Assembly: GCA_018398765.1 (NCBI GenBank)
Contig: JAHBMJ010001288.1
Span: 11,566 to 32,770 of the forward strand
Length of the DNA: 21,205 nucleotides
Source of the DNA: Chromera velia
Lineage: Eukaryota; Sar; Chromeraceae
Reading direction: 5' to 3'
The notes below the pieces were generated by a model. The model saw nothing but the letters and a program-made list of their open reading frames with translations, did not search any database and was not told the origin of the DNA. Below are positions 11,960-20,201 of this stretch, piece after piece; within the stretch, counting starts at the first letter, position 1; each line of letters starts with the position of its first letter. A program made the translations under genes and the position numbers.

Positions 11960-14199
11960 CTGTCTGTCTGTCTGGTCTGTGCGATTCGACCATGAGTGAA
12001 CAGAAGGAAAGGAAGAATCAAAACGAACGTGTAATTTCTCTATCTATCTGTTGTGTTGTCTGCAGTTTCGGTCTTCAACGTCTCGATAGTCCCGATCCGG
12101 ATGATGCAGGGGGAGAAGGAGAAAGTGAAAGGGAAAGGGAGGCATTGAAGAGAAGCATCCTCGAGGCGGCTTCTCTATTTGTTCTTTCTAGATCATCATA
12201 TCATTTTGCGGGTCGGGGGGAGAAGGGAAGGGCCAAAAAGAGGGAAGGGACGGTTTCCTTGGAGGCAGAGGTTCTCTGGGCTGACATCCTTCGATTGTTC
12301 CAGAGGGCCCCAAGGGGGCAGAGAGCAAAGCCGTCAGCTTTGGACATTTATTCCTTCCTGGTGTCGGAGCCCCCTGACGGTTTGGGGCTGTATCTAGGCA
12401 GCAGGGGTACAGGTGGAGAAGCGGAGAGGACGAGAGGGGATCAGCCTGCGGGTGAGAAAGAAACAAGGGAAGCTTTCATGAGAGCTTTCGGTTTGTCTGT
12501 TGATGCATCATTGGCGGCAAGGAGTGAGTGCGGCAGAAGCATGGCCGGTTTTCCTCGCGCTTCTTTGTGCAGTCACTCCGTGACGCTCCTCTCCACTGAG
12601 CCTGACGCACGACAGCCACCAATTCAGTGGCGGTACCACCCGCTCACGAAATCCTTCTGCGAGCATGCACACAAATTTCGATGGAAGACTTTCTTAGAAC
12701 GATCGCTCCGCACGTCAGCAGTTGGTGGAGAAGAGGGACCCGGACACAAGGGGGGGGTAGGAAAAAAGTTTCCGCCAGTTGGGGGTCACGAGGGAGAGGC
12801 AACGTGGCAAGTAAACTTGATTCGGAGATTTGTGCGATTACGCTGGCTTCCCTCAGCGTTTTCGGAGATTGAATTCGAGCGTGTTGGGGAAAGGGGAAGG
12901 GGGGGTGCGAGTGAGCAGCCGGAAGGGCCTCGCCATCTGGTCCGAGTGGCCTTTGTGTTTGAGGACTGCCCCCCCGTGTTTGTCTCGTCGGTGCGTGATT
13001 GGGATTTGGACTTCTCCCCTCAGGGAGAGGGGGAAACCTCCGCAGATGGAGGAAGGACGGAAAGTAAGAAGGAGAAAGAGGAAGAGAAGAAGGAAAAGAA
13101 GAATGAAAGCTCAGTAGAGAAGAGGGAGGGGGGGGAGGTAGAGTGGAGCGTCTTTTCTGACCAAACTGCCTTCGCACTCAGGCAGAGAGGTAGGCATGTT
13201 GTCCGACTTTCGCACCGTCTCTGGACGCCCATGTCACCAGCAGAGCGGCGTGCTTGGATCGCCAATTCAATAGCCGATGTTCTACAGAGAGATGCTGCAG
13301 GGCAGCTCTGTGGCCCTGTTTTGAAAGACTTGCAAGCAGACGGGCATATGGGGGGGGGGCTGGAGGAGAGCTTGTTCATGACGCGAGGAAAGGGGGGAGG
13401 GGAAGGAGGGGTGGAAACATCTGCAGGAGGAGACCTTTGGGAGACGGTTGATTTAGAATCAGTCCCTTTGCGTTCTTTAGTATCTGCCTGTGTTGAATGG
13501 CAGCGAAGTTTGAGGCTTCAAGGGGAAATGGGAGGAGCCGCGTTTGCAGAGAAGAAGAGTGAGAGTGCAAGTGGGAAGGAGGTTAACTGGAGTGACAGGG
13601 AGAGCGTGTTCTCGGAACTTTTGCCTGAGTGGGATTGGGGACAGTTCCTCAAAGGGGCGCCAAAACGGTTTTTCGATATTTCCCCCCCCCCTTGGATCTC
13701 AAGCCGGGCTGAGACGGCCGTCTCGTTGAGGTTGCCCCCCCCCACGAAGGTTTCCAAGGAGGGTATGAGGCAGCACACCGAGGCAGAAAATGAAAAAAAT
13801 AGGTCGCTGAGCAGACCCCCGAGAAAGAAAACCTCTCGGGTATATGCGACGTCTCCTGCTTCCCCACTGACTACTCGAAAGAGTGCTTCAAAAGAATCTT
13901 TGAAAAAGGACAAAGGCCCTGAAAAGACTCGAAAAGCAGACGGGATTGAGAAGACAAACCAAAGAACCGAAGCAAAGCGAAAAAGTGTTTCAAAAGAATC
14001 CTTGAAAAAAAAGGAAGGCCTTAAAAAGATTCGAAAAGCAGACAGGGTTGAGAAGAGAAATGAAGGAAGGGAAGCCGACATTCGAAGTGAGGGATCATCA
14101 AAGAAAGAAGCAGAAAAAAATCAAGCGTTCCATGATCAAGGGGATCCACAGAAAAAACTAGCAGTGGCAGAACGTATTGCCGCCTTGTATGGCTGGTGA
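6576..14199 (+). CDS. Large plastid-targeted RAP-like domain protein (putative organellar RNA-binding factor)
   Basis: Five exons: 6576–9125, 9544–9817, 10436–10863, 11511–11752 and 12066–14199 (stop TGA), 5628 nt, 1875 residues. The start has a signal peptide (residues 1–21, hydrophobic AAVFLLVPLLVDA), then FVHLQPRL and a Ser/Pro-rich leader. A Phe just after the cleavage site is typical of bipartite plastid leaders in red-derived complex algae. Residues about 60–250 are charged and low-complexity. Several amphipathic helices follow (e.g. LSYSELAEAMRMCVMLQGLL), loosely like FASTK/OPR-type helical repeats. Residues about 1454–1570 resemble a divergent RAP domain: a hydrophobic strand VRVAFVFEDCPPVF, a charged insertion of about 45 residues, then FALRQRGRHVVRLSHRLW and an ERRAWIANSI helix. 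The tail is Lys-rich with a 34-residue duplication. RAP proteins usually act in organellar RNA processing. The gene model is firm apart from the exon 2 donor; the RAP call is tentative. Confidence 0.72.
9126..9543 (+). other. Intron 1 of RAP-like gene, with duplicated 49-nt TG-flanked unit
   Basis: Donor ACG|GTGAGT and acceptor CTGCAG|ACT keep phase 0. Inside, CCACTGGCGCCTTTCCTCCC occurs twice, at 9191–9210 and 9240–9259, each flanked by TG runs, so a 49-nt unit has duplicated. A (TC)n/(TGTC)n tract follows at about 9463–9521 as the polypyrimidine tract. Confidence 0.75.
9818..10435 (+). other. Intron 2 of RAP-like gene, with ambiguous donor
   Basis: The best-looking donor is TCA|GTAAGT at 9822. 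Joining it to the only good acceptor (TTCAG, ending 10435) shifts frame and stops at 10545–10547. Using GCCT|GTCAGT at 9818 keeps the frame and gives EACSSAAVLGG across the junction. The in-frame version makes the five exons sum to a multiple of three. The intron also holds CT-rich tracts (9831–9915) and AAACCCTC (10117–10124). Confidence 0.55.
10864..11510 (+). other. Intron 3 of RAP-like gene, purine repeat
   Basis: Donor CTG|GTGAGA and acceptor CTTGCAG|GAT keep phase 0. A GA-rich tract, then (GAGAGC)n-like repeats, cover about 10905–11012, and a TG run precedes the acceptor. The exon 3 frame stays open to 11313, so a retained intron would add about 150 residues, beginning with an Arg/Glu/Ser repeat. 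Confidence 0.7.
11753..12065 (+). other. Intron 4 of RAP-like gene, TGTC-rich
   Basis: Donor GGAAG|GTCGGT and acceptor GTCTGCAG|TTTC; the phase 2 junction rebuilds a Ser codon (AG|T). Tandem TGTC/TC/TATC repeats fill about 11840–11974. The next exon continues GNSG–S–FGLQRLDSP in frame. Confidence 0.7.
13882..14085 (+). repeat. 34-codon tandem duplication in C-terminal tail of RAP-like protein
   Basis: Two in-frame copies with a 102-nt period. Copy 1 starts SASKESLKKDKGPEKTRKAD (13882). Copy 2 starts SVSKESLKKKEGLKKIRKAD (13984). Both are Lys/Glu-rich and probably flexible. Confidence 0.85.
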
Positions 14200-14404
14200 C
14201 TCATTACACACTTTTAAATAGGCCTTTGATCTAACTTCATAGTACGTAAATAATCAGAAAAATGTTTTACATCCAACAGATTAGTACGTACTGTATGATT
14301 AACTTGAATAAATTTATAATTTACTATTTTTTGAGATGATTAATTACAGTATACATGCGTAGATGTATCCTAATAATGAAGATGTTTGATAATGATGATG
14401 ACCG

Positions 14405-14439
<35 letters not shown>

Positions 14440-14986
14440 AAATGATGATGATCATGATGATGAGCATGCACTGCGTGCATGCAGTAATGATTCATTCATT
14501 CATGATTCATAAGTTAAGATTTTTTTTAAAAAAACTAGTTTAAAAAAAGTGGGAAAAAAATCAAAATATGTATAATCATTTATAAGCAGTGTGCTGACCC
14601 TCTTACACGATTAACAATTTTTTTCTTTATTAATTCTCTTCAAGATTTTGTCATGTGCACCTATACCTAGACCTATACCAATATATTCGTGCATTAATTT
14701 CTATAGCCTAAATATGTGATTAAACACTAGATTAAATATGAGTTGGAAACTTGTTACATATATTCTATTGCTAACATGGAATTAAAGAGATGCCGTGAAA
14801 ACAGTAAGCATCTACGGTCTGTTTTGGGGCCCTTCTGACCCTTCATAAAATTGGAATAGCCTCACTGGGCCCGCTTCCTCTCTTCTTTTCGGATTTCACA
14901 TCAAAGTTGAGAACAGCGAGTGTTTGAACGATGCGAAGACCTTTTGATACAGAATGTGCTTCTAAGATCGACGCAGAAAGATAGTC
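14200..14986. other. AT-rich convergent intergenic spacer
   Basis: This lies between the 3' end of the RAP-like gene (+) and the possible 3' end of the ankyrin gene (−). It is AT-rich from 14200 to about 14830 and more balanced after that. It contains an AATAAA at 14306–14311 that could serve the + strand gene, an (AAT)n run at about 14407–14436, ATG/GATGAT repeats and a GCATGC…TGCATGCA pair at 14464–14483. No exon is recognised on either strand. Confidence 0.55.
14407..14436. repeat. (AAT)n microsatellite
   Basis: About ten tandem AAT trinucleotides inside the AT-rich spacer, followed by ATG/ATGATG repeats. Confidence 0.9.
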
Positions 14987-15026
14987 TCATCCGCTGCGGG
15001 TCGTGTATGAAGCCCTCCAAAAGAGC
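14987..15026 (-). CDS. Possible last short coding exon of the ankyrin/HET-like gene
   Basis: Acceptor TTACTTGCAG ends at 15027. Joined to the GTGAGT donor at 15296 (phase 2) it gives an Ala codon, then LFWRASYTTRSG and stop TGA (14989–14987). The frame closes correctly, but the piece is short and has no family support. If this intron is not used, the previous exon simply stops at TGA 15295–15293. Confidence 0.22.
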
Positions 15027-15296
15027 CTGCAAGTAAACCATCACTGCAAATACGTGTACAGACGGTTCCCAAATTCAAAAGTGTACACGTAGAAGAATGG
15101 AAGTATGAGTAGAACGGGAGCTGCTCATTTGTGTCCTCCGGCAAAAACACACGTACGCAACCGTGTCCTTTCAGTGAGAGACAGACAAATACTCTTCAAA
15201 TAATGCTGTCCGTTGGCAGACTACAACTTTAATCCAAGACCTTTTAAGTCTGTCGAACAGTCAAGAGATACAAGAGCATGCACTGAGAGCACTCAC

Positions 15297-15496
15297 GCAG
15301 CTTCGATCTGTATCCGCATTTCATCTGCACTGATCTCATCCTTTATCTCACATCCCCTGGCAGTCGGTCTCCAAACCACGCAATCATAGACGAGCCTGAG
15401 AGTCGCTGCCAAGTTGCATTCAATGAGCAAAGGAGTTTGATTGATTTGCACACGAACACCTCCTGTCTGAGACTTCAGCTTCCGTCCCTTTACTGG
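15297..15496 (-). CDS. Possible 3' coding exon downstream of ankyrin array 2
   Basis: This is an open stretch of 66 codons too short to stand out as an ORF. Its translation has a natural protein look: GGVRVQINQTPLLIECN, then LAATLRLVYDCVVWRP, then a charged KDEISADEMRIQIEAA end. It is bounded by an acceptor GATACAG (ending 15497) and a strong donor GC|GTGAGT at 15296; without that donor it ends in TGA at 15295. A phase 0 donor AAG|GTCGCT at 15582 in the last ankyrin repeat would join it in frame across an 86-nt intron. That donor is weak, so the exon could instead lie in the 3' UTR or belong to another gene. I do not recognise the family. Confidence 0.4.
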
Positions 15497-15561
15497 CTGT
15501 ATCTAGCTTTCAAGTTCTGCCTTGATCCAACCGTACGTCTCTAAGGTCGGCTCACCTGGAG

Positions 15562-18500
15562 TTAGGAGAAGGCTGGAGCGACCTTTAGCAGCCGCACAAT
15601 GTTCGTGTGGCCTTTGTCAGAGGCTACAATCAGGGCTGTCTTTCCCGTGCGCGTATCCTGCATGTCCACGTTGGCCTTCGCATCGACGAGCAGCCGCACA
15701 ATGTCCATGTGGCCGTCGAGAGAGGCTAAAATCAGGGCTGTCTTTCCGTTCTTGTCCTGCATGTCCACGTTGGCGTTTCCATCGACCAGCAGCTGTACAA
15801 TGTCCGTGTGGCCGTTTTCAGAGGCCAACATCATGGCTGTGCTTCCGTAACTGTCCTGCATGTCCATGTTGGCCTTTGCATCGACCAGCAGCTGCACAAT
15901 GTCCGTGTGGCCTTTGTCAGAGGCCCAAGTCAGGGCTGTCTTTCCCGTGTATGTGTCCTGCATGTCCACGTTGGCGTTTGCATCGACCAGCAGCCGCACA
16001 ATGCCCGTGCGGCCGTTTTCAGAGGCTAAAATCAGGGCTGTCTTTCCGTTCTTGTCCTGCATGTCCACGTTGGCGTTTCCATCGACCAGCAGCTGTACAA
16101 TGTCCGTGTGGCCGTTTTCAGAGGCCAACATCATGGCTGTGCTTCCGTAACTGTCCTGCATGTCCACGTTGGCCTTTGCATCGACCAGCAGCCGCACAAT
16201 GTCCGTGCGGCCGTTTTCAGAGGCTAAAATCAGGGCTGTCATTCCGCTCTTGTCCTGCATATCCACGTTGGCGTTTGCATCGACCAGCAGCCACACAATG
16301 TCCGTGTGGCCTTTGCAAGAGGCCAACATCAAGGCTGTCTCTCCGCTTTCCTCATCCCTCACATCGACATTCACAGTCTTGCTTTCGCGAATCAACCGAC
16401 CAATCACCTGCACGCACATGCAGTGCAGGAGTGTTCAGGATCCATAAGGTTGCGTGCAGTCGATTCCTTGTCAAAGATGACTGATCAATCAGGCAAAACA
16501 GGGGGACTGAGAGAGGAGATAGAGGAGAGAGAGGACAGAGAGGAAAGAGAGAGAAACGGCACTCTATGATTTCTCCTGAAGGCTCTCAGTCCAGCCATGC
16601 GGCCCCTTCCCGTGAGGACGAAAGTCGTTCCGCAGACAAAAAAAAGAATTAAATCGCCGTAAGCATACTGACCTCTGTCATTCCAGCCGAAGCCAGAAGG
16701 CGCAGGTTGGCATCAAGAGGACAGGGTCCCTCTGCTGGAAAGAGACCAGCCAGCCCTCTTTGCAGCCCCTCCATGTAGACCTTTTTCGAATCGTCATCGC
16801 CTCTAAGAGAGACGTCTAGAGCTTCGAAGCTGACAGCAGTGATGCTTCCCAGTTTGCCGAAAGCGCAAAGCAAGCGCTCAGAGCTGAGTGCCAGCTCTGA
16901 AGACTCTTCTAGAGAGGGAAAAACTCCAAAATTCCGACGAAGTGCTGCATCGTTGAACGGTGACCCCCTCAGGTCGAGCACTTGAAGTTGCAGTCTGGCT
17001 GCTAACGACGGGTCAGCAACAACATACTCGACTAGGGCAGCCAGTTGGAGAGCTGCTTGGGGGTCCATTTGCTCTCGAGCTTCTCGGGAGGAAGCCCAGG
17101 ATCCGTCTGCAAACACCCGCAGTTTGTGTATGGATCGGTGGAGAAAGTTTTTGTACAGCGCCTTCACACCTTCCGCATCGGCTTTTCCATTTGTGAACTT
17201 TTTCGTGTCAAGAGTCTCACCGAATCTCAGCGGAGTGGCGGGGATACGGAGGGAAGGTCTTTCCTGTTTGCTGTCGTCACTCAGAACCTGAGCGAGGGGC
17301 TTGAAGGCTGTGACTGCAGACTCGAACCAGCACCACCCCCTCTCGATGTACTTTGTGGGGTTTGCAGCGCTTTCAGGTACTGCTGTAGAGCGGATGACGT
17401 GTGTGTGCGGGCTGCTGTAGATGAGGTCCATTTTGCTCAGACCTTCTTTGAATAGCGCGTCTTGAGCATCTGTGCGTCTTCCCCCTGGGGGGTGTTGGAA
17501 GAGGGACAGGTAGTCCCAAAATACAAAGACAGTCACAGGAGAGCCTTCCTGGGCCCACCAGTGCTTCTCTAGTTGCTCGAGGACACTTCGGAGACGGAAG
17601 CCCTCTGGGTCGGGGTGCTCTTGCGACAGCCACGGATAACTGACTGCCAGAAGCTTGAAAGGAGCTCCAACAGGGTGTCGGAGGTCGGCTGCAAGTGTGC
17701 GAGCGGAAAAGGGCTCACAAACTACCCCAAGATCTTTCGCTGCTTCTGCTACCTTTTGACAGTAAGGCAACTTCGCACCTTTCTTCAGCAGGGATCTGAG
17801 GAAGTGCAAAGGCCAGAAGGCGACTGCTTCGTTATCAATCAGGGACCTCAAATCATTCCACTCCGACACCATTTCTGTCGACCAAAGATCAACCATTTGC
17901 TCTCCACTCTTCAGTCTCTCTACCACCTGCATCTTTCCCGCCTCTTCGGCAACTGCAAATGCTGTGTTTCCGCTAGCGTCCTTCAAAGAGGGGTCTGCTC
18001 CCCGTCTGAGCAGAAGCTCTACGAGAAGAATGTGCCCTCCTGCCGCAGCGCGAAAGAGGGGCGTCCGGCCCTGTGAGTCAGGAATATTCACGACAGTTTG
18101 GGTTGTGTTGCCCGGCCGTGCAAGGAGATACTCCACCATTCCGACATTTTCCTTCAGTATTGCAAGCATCAAGACGGAATTTCCTTCTTTGTCCTGCATG
18201 TCCACGTTGGCCTTTGCATCGACCAGCAGCCGCACAATGTCCGTGTGGCCGGCGAGAGAGGCCCACATCAGGGCTGTGTTTCAGCGCTCGTCCTACATGT
18301 CCACGTTGGCCTTCGCATCGACCAGCAGCCGCACGATGTCCATGTGGCCGTCGAGAGAGGCTAAAATCAGGGCTGTCTTTCCGTTCTTGTCTTGTATGTC
18401 CATGTTGGCCTTCGCATCGTCCAGCAGCCGCACAATGTCCGTGCGGCCGTTTTCAGAGGCCCAAATCAGGGCTGTCTTTTCCGTATTCTTGTCCTGCATG

Positions 18501-19268
18501 TCTACATTGGCCTTCGCATCGACCAACAACCGCACAATGTCCGTGTGACCGATGCAAGAGGCTAAACTCAGGGCTGTCTTTCCCGGGTACGTGTCCTGCA
18601 TGTCCACGTTGGCCTTCGCATCGACCAGCAGCCGCACAATGTCCGCGTGGCCGTTTTCAGAGGCTAAAATTGGGGCTGTCTTTTTCGCGTTCTTGTTCTG
18701 CATGTCCACGTTGGCGTTTGCATCGACCAGCAGCCGCACAATGTCCGTGTGGCGGTTTTCAGAGGCCCAAATCAGGGCTCTCTTTTCGTTCTTGTCCTGC
18801 ATGTCCACGTTGGCCTTTGCATCGACCAGCAGCCGCACAATGTCCGTGTGGCCATTTGCAGACGCTACAATCAGGGCTGTCCATCCATATTCGTCCTGCA
18901 TGTCCACGTTGGCCTTTGCATTGACCAGCAGCCGCACAATGTTCGTATGGCTGTAGAGAGAGGCTAAAATCAGGGCTGTCTTTCCGTTCTTGTCCTGCAT
19001 GTCCACGTTGGCCTTTGCATCGACCAGCAGCCGAACAATGTCCGTGTGGCCGTTTTCAGAGCCTAAAATCAGGGCTGTCATTCCGTTCTCGTCCTGCCAG
19101 TCCAAGTCGAGCTTGGCCCTTCCGCCCTCAATGATGTGCCTCACCTTCAGGAGATCCCCCTTTCTTGAGGCGTCTTTGGGGGCCTGTGGGCTAGCCTGTG
19201 GGTCTGTCTCCTCTGTCTCCATTTCTTTTTGTTCCCGAGGGAAGGATGCTGGACGGGAACCCTTGACG
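15562..19268 (-). CDS. Ankyrin array – HET/TIR-like domain – ankyrin array protein (core of gene; two in-frame stops)
   Basis: Read right to left, exon 19268–16673 is joined to 16407–15562 by an intron with matching phase 0. A conservative start is ATG 19222 (AGAAATGG context). Numbered from it: residues 1–43 are a short polar leader; about 36–442 hold about eleven ankyrin repeats; about 523–643 hold a HET/TIR-like domain (LLAVSYPW, HPDP, VFVFWDYLSLFQ, IERGWCWFE); about 747–755 a single LRR-like LQVLDLRGS; then from 851 eight more ankyrin repeats to stop TAA 15564–15562. HET domains belong to fungal allorecognition and are thought related to TIR; ankyrin repeats bind partners, so a cytosolic recognition or signalling role is inferred, not shown. 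Oddities: TAG at 18295–18293 and TGA at 18283–18281 interrupt one repeat while the frame holds on both sides. It may be a pseudogene, or that repeat may be spliced out. Confidence 0.72.
15583..16407 (-). repeat. Ankyrin repeat array 2 (eight repeats, 99/102-nt period)
   Basis: Eight consecutive 33- or 34-residue units of the form DKNGKTALILASENGHTDIV…LLVDANANVDMQ. The first is more divergent (VNVDVRDEESGETALMLAS). The last breaks off after HTNIVRLL. A three-repeat block is duplicated with a 300-nt offset: 15721–15866 and 16021–16166 are identical over 146 nt. Confidence 0.93.
16408..16672 (-). other. Intron joining the HET-like exon to ankyrin array 2
   Basis: Donor ACAGAG|GTCAGT (exon ends 16673) and acceptor GTGCGTGCAG (exon resumes 16407), both phase 0, 265 nt. 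The join makes LRLLASAGMTE–VIGRLIRESKTVNVDV, which reads as one ankyrin-type helix pair leading into array 2. Without splicing the upstream frame would stop at 16651–16649, and array 2 would need its own weak ATG at 16419. This makes one gene from what otherwise looks like two. Confidence 0.65.
17294..17656 (-). other. HET/TIR-like domain
   Basis: About 120 residues. Strand 1 is LLAVSYPWLSQEHPDPEG (compare the HET opening [YV]xAxSYxWG). A helix follows, then strand TVFVFWDYLSLFQ (compare WIDxLCIxQ), RRTDAQDALFKEGLSKMDLIY (compare the E/Q…M..IY helix), strand HTHVIRST, and YIERGWCWFE (compare RGWxxQE). The order and spacing fit a HET-like fold. The residues that would decide catalytic activity cannot be assigned from sequence alone. 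Confidence 0.55.
17897..19117 (-). repeat. Ankyrin repeat array 1 (about eleven repeats)
   Basis: Nine near-identical repeats (TALI.AS.NGHTDIVRLLVDAKANVDMQ), then more divergent ones (KEGNSVLMLAI; DSQGRTPLFRAAAGGHILLVELLLRRGADPSLK; DASGNTAFAVAEEAG). The period is 99 nt, or 102 nt in three repeats that each gained one codon, so the frame is kept. The divergent repeats lie next to the HET-like domain and the homogeneous ones toward the N terminus. Confidence 0.93.
18281..18295 (-). other. Two premature in-frame stop codons in an ankyrin repeat
   Basis: The usual GTGGACATGCAGGAC reads GTGGACATG-TAG-GAC here (CAG to TAG at 18295–18293). Three codons later the usual GGA is TGA (18283–18281). Flanking repeats are intact and in the same frame. 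Confidence 0.9.
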
Positions 19269-19493
19269 CTGCAGCAGTCATGCAAAACTGCATGGAGGCA
19301 AGAAGATGTTTCGAGTAGGTCGATACCCGTTGTCATGAAGACAATTATTACCTTGAAGCAAAAGAAATGAGACAGAAGACACATGGCCTGACGCGGAACC
19401 TTCAAGATTGCAGGGGGGAAATCTAAGTGATAAAACGCTTGGGACAATGCAACTCGGCATGGACGTTCCATGGGACGGTCGATCGACAAGCTT

Positions 19494-19522
19494 GGTAGGT
19501 AGGTAGGTAGGTAGGTAGGTAG
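19494..19522. repeat. (GTAG)n microsatellite
   Basis: About seven tandem GGTA units, upstream of ankyrin array 1 and within the proposed first intron of that gene. Confidence 0.92.
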
Positions 19523-20061
19523 ATTGACTGAATTGCATGAAAGGGAGGAACTGCAGGATCACTGACCGCTGATTCGAGTCAGCTTGTGTCGTGTGTGAAG
19601 TTGACGTCCTCCCTTCCCCTCCTCCTCCATTTCCTCCTCCGACTTTCTGCCTATTCCTCCCGGTCCCGGTCCCCGTTCATAACATCCCCCCTCCCCATCC
19701 CCTCCCCTCTCGAGCATTTTCGACAATTCTGCAGAGATGCACGAATACAGGCAGGACACGGCAATGACCGGCTACAAGCTGTCTACGCAAAGTCGGTTCA
19801 GGTGCACAAATGGAGACAGAAAAGCCTGTACACGCGTGAAGGGATACATACATCAATACACAACCCCACGACTGCCCACGACAGCAATGCATTCGTTCGG
19901 AATTTTCGGCGTGACACCTTTAGAATGCACCCGCAGTCTTGAATTAACTGAGCGTGGCAACTCGTGTCAGACTGCGAGCGGCATGATTGCCAGTAGCGCG
20001 AGTCAAATGGACTGGTCCACACGTACACACCAAAAAGGAGTCATGCGTGCAGGAAGGTTAC

Positions 20062-20201
20062 CTGACAAGAGCAATTGCAGGTGTCTGACCTGTCGGCGGC
20101 GGTCTGGTGTTGCGAAACAGAACTCCAGCCCCCCGCAGCGGAGCCCTCTCCTTCTTGCGCTTCTCGAGAATTGCAACGACGTCAGCAAAGTACTCCTCCA
20201 T
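20062..20201 (-). CDS. Possible first coding exon of the ankyrin/HET-like gene
   Basis: ATG at 20201–20199 in a good context (CAAAAATGG) opens MEEYFADVVAILEKRKKER and runs 46 codons plus two bases to a strong donor TGTCAG|GTAACC (intron begins 20061). The acceptor GACTGCTGCAG (ending 19269) takes the same phase and yields a Ser codon, then VKGSRPASFPREQKEMETEE into the ankyrin exon. Phase agreement and the helix-like, charged start support it. An alternative inner donor (ACAG|GTCAGA, 20091) could join a Gly/Glu-rich exon around 19576–19743, and then an acceptor at about 19291, also in phase. If neither is used, translation starts at 19222. Confidence 0.5.

Noticed and set aside
14962-15150. 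− strand open frame of 62 codons
   Set aside because: No recognisable motif. It conflicts with the phase-consistent intron and terminal exon proposed for the ankyrin gene.
15522-16484. + strand open frame of 320 codons with Cys/Pro repeats (CPACPRW…CPCG)
   Set aside because: It is the antisense shadow of ankyrin array 2. Its period is the 99-nt ankyrin period, and the − strand shows the canonical ankyrin consensus.
18073-18924. + strand open frame of 283 codons with the same Cys/Pro repeats
   Set aside because: Antisense shadow of ankyrin array 1, for the same reason.
15600-19100. Regularly spaced near-identical DNA repeats that could suggest a CRISPR array
   Set aside because: The 99-nt units are coding ankyrin repeats with no unique spacers, in a eukaryotic context.
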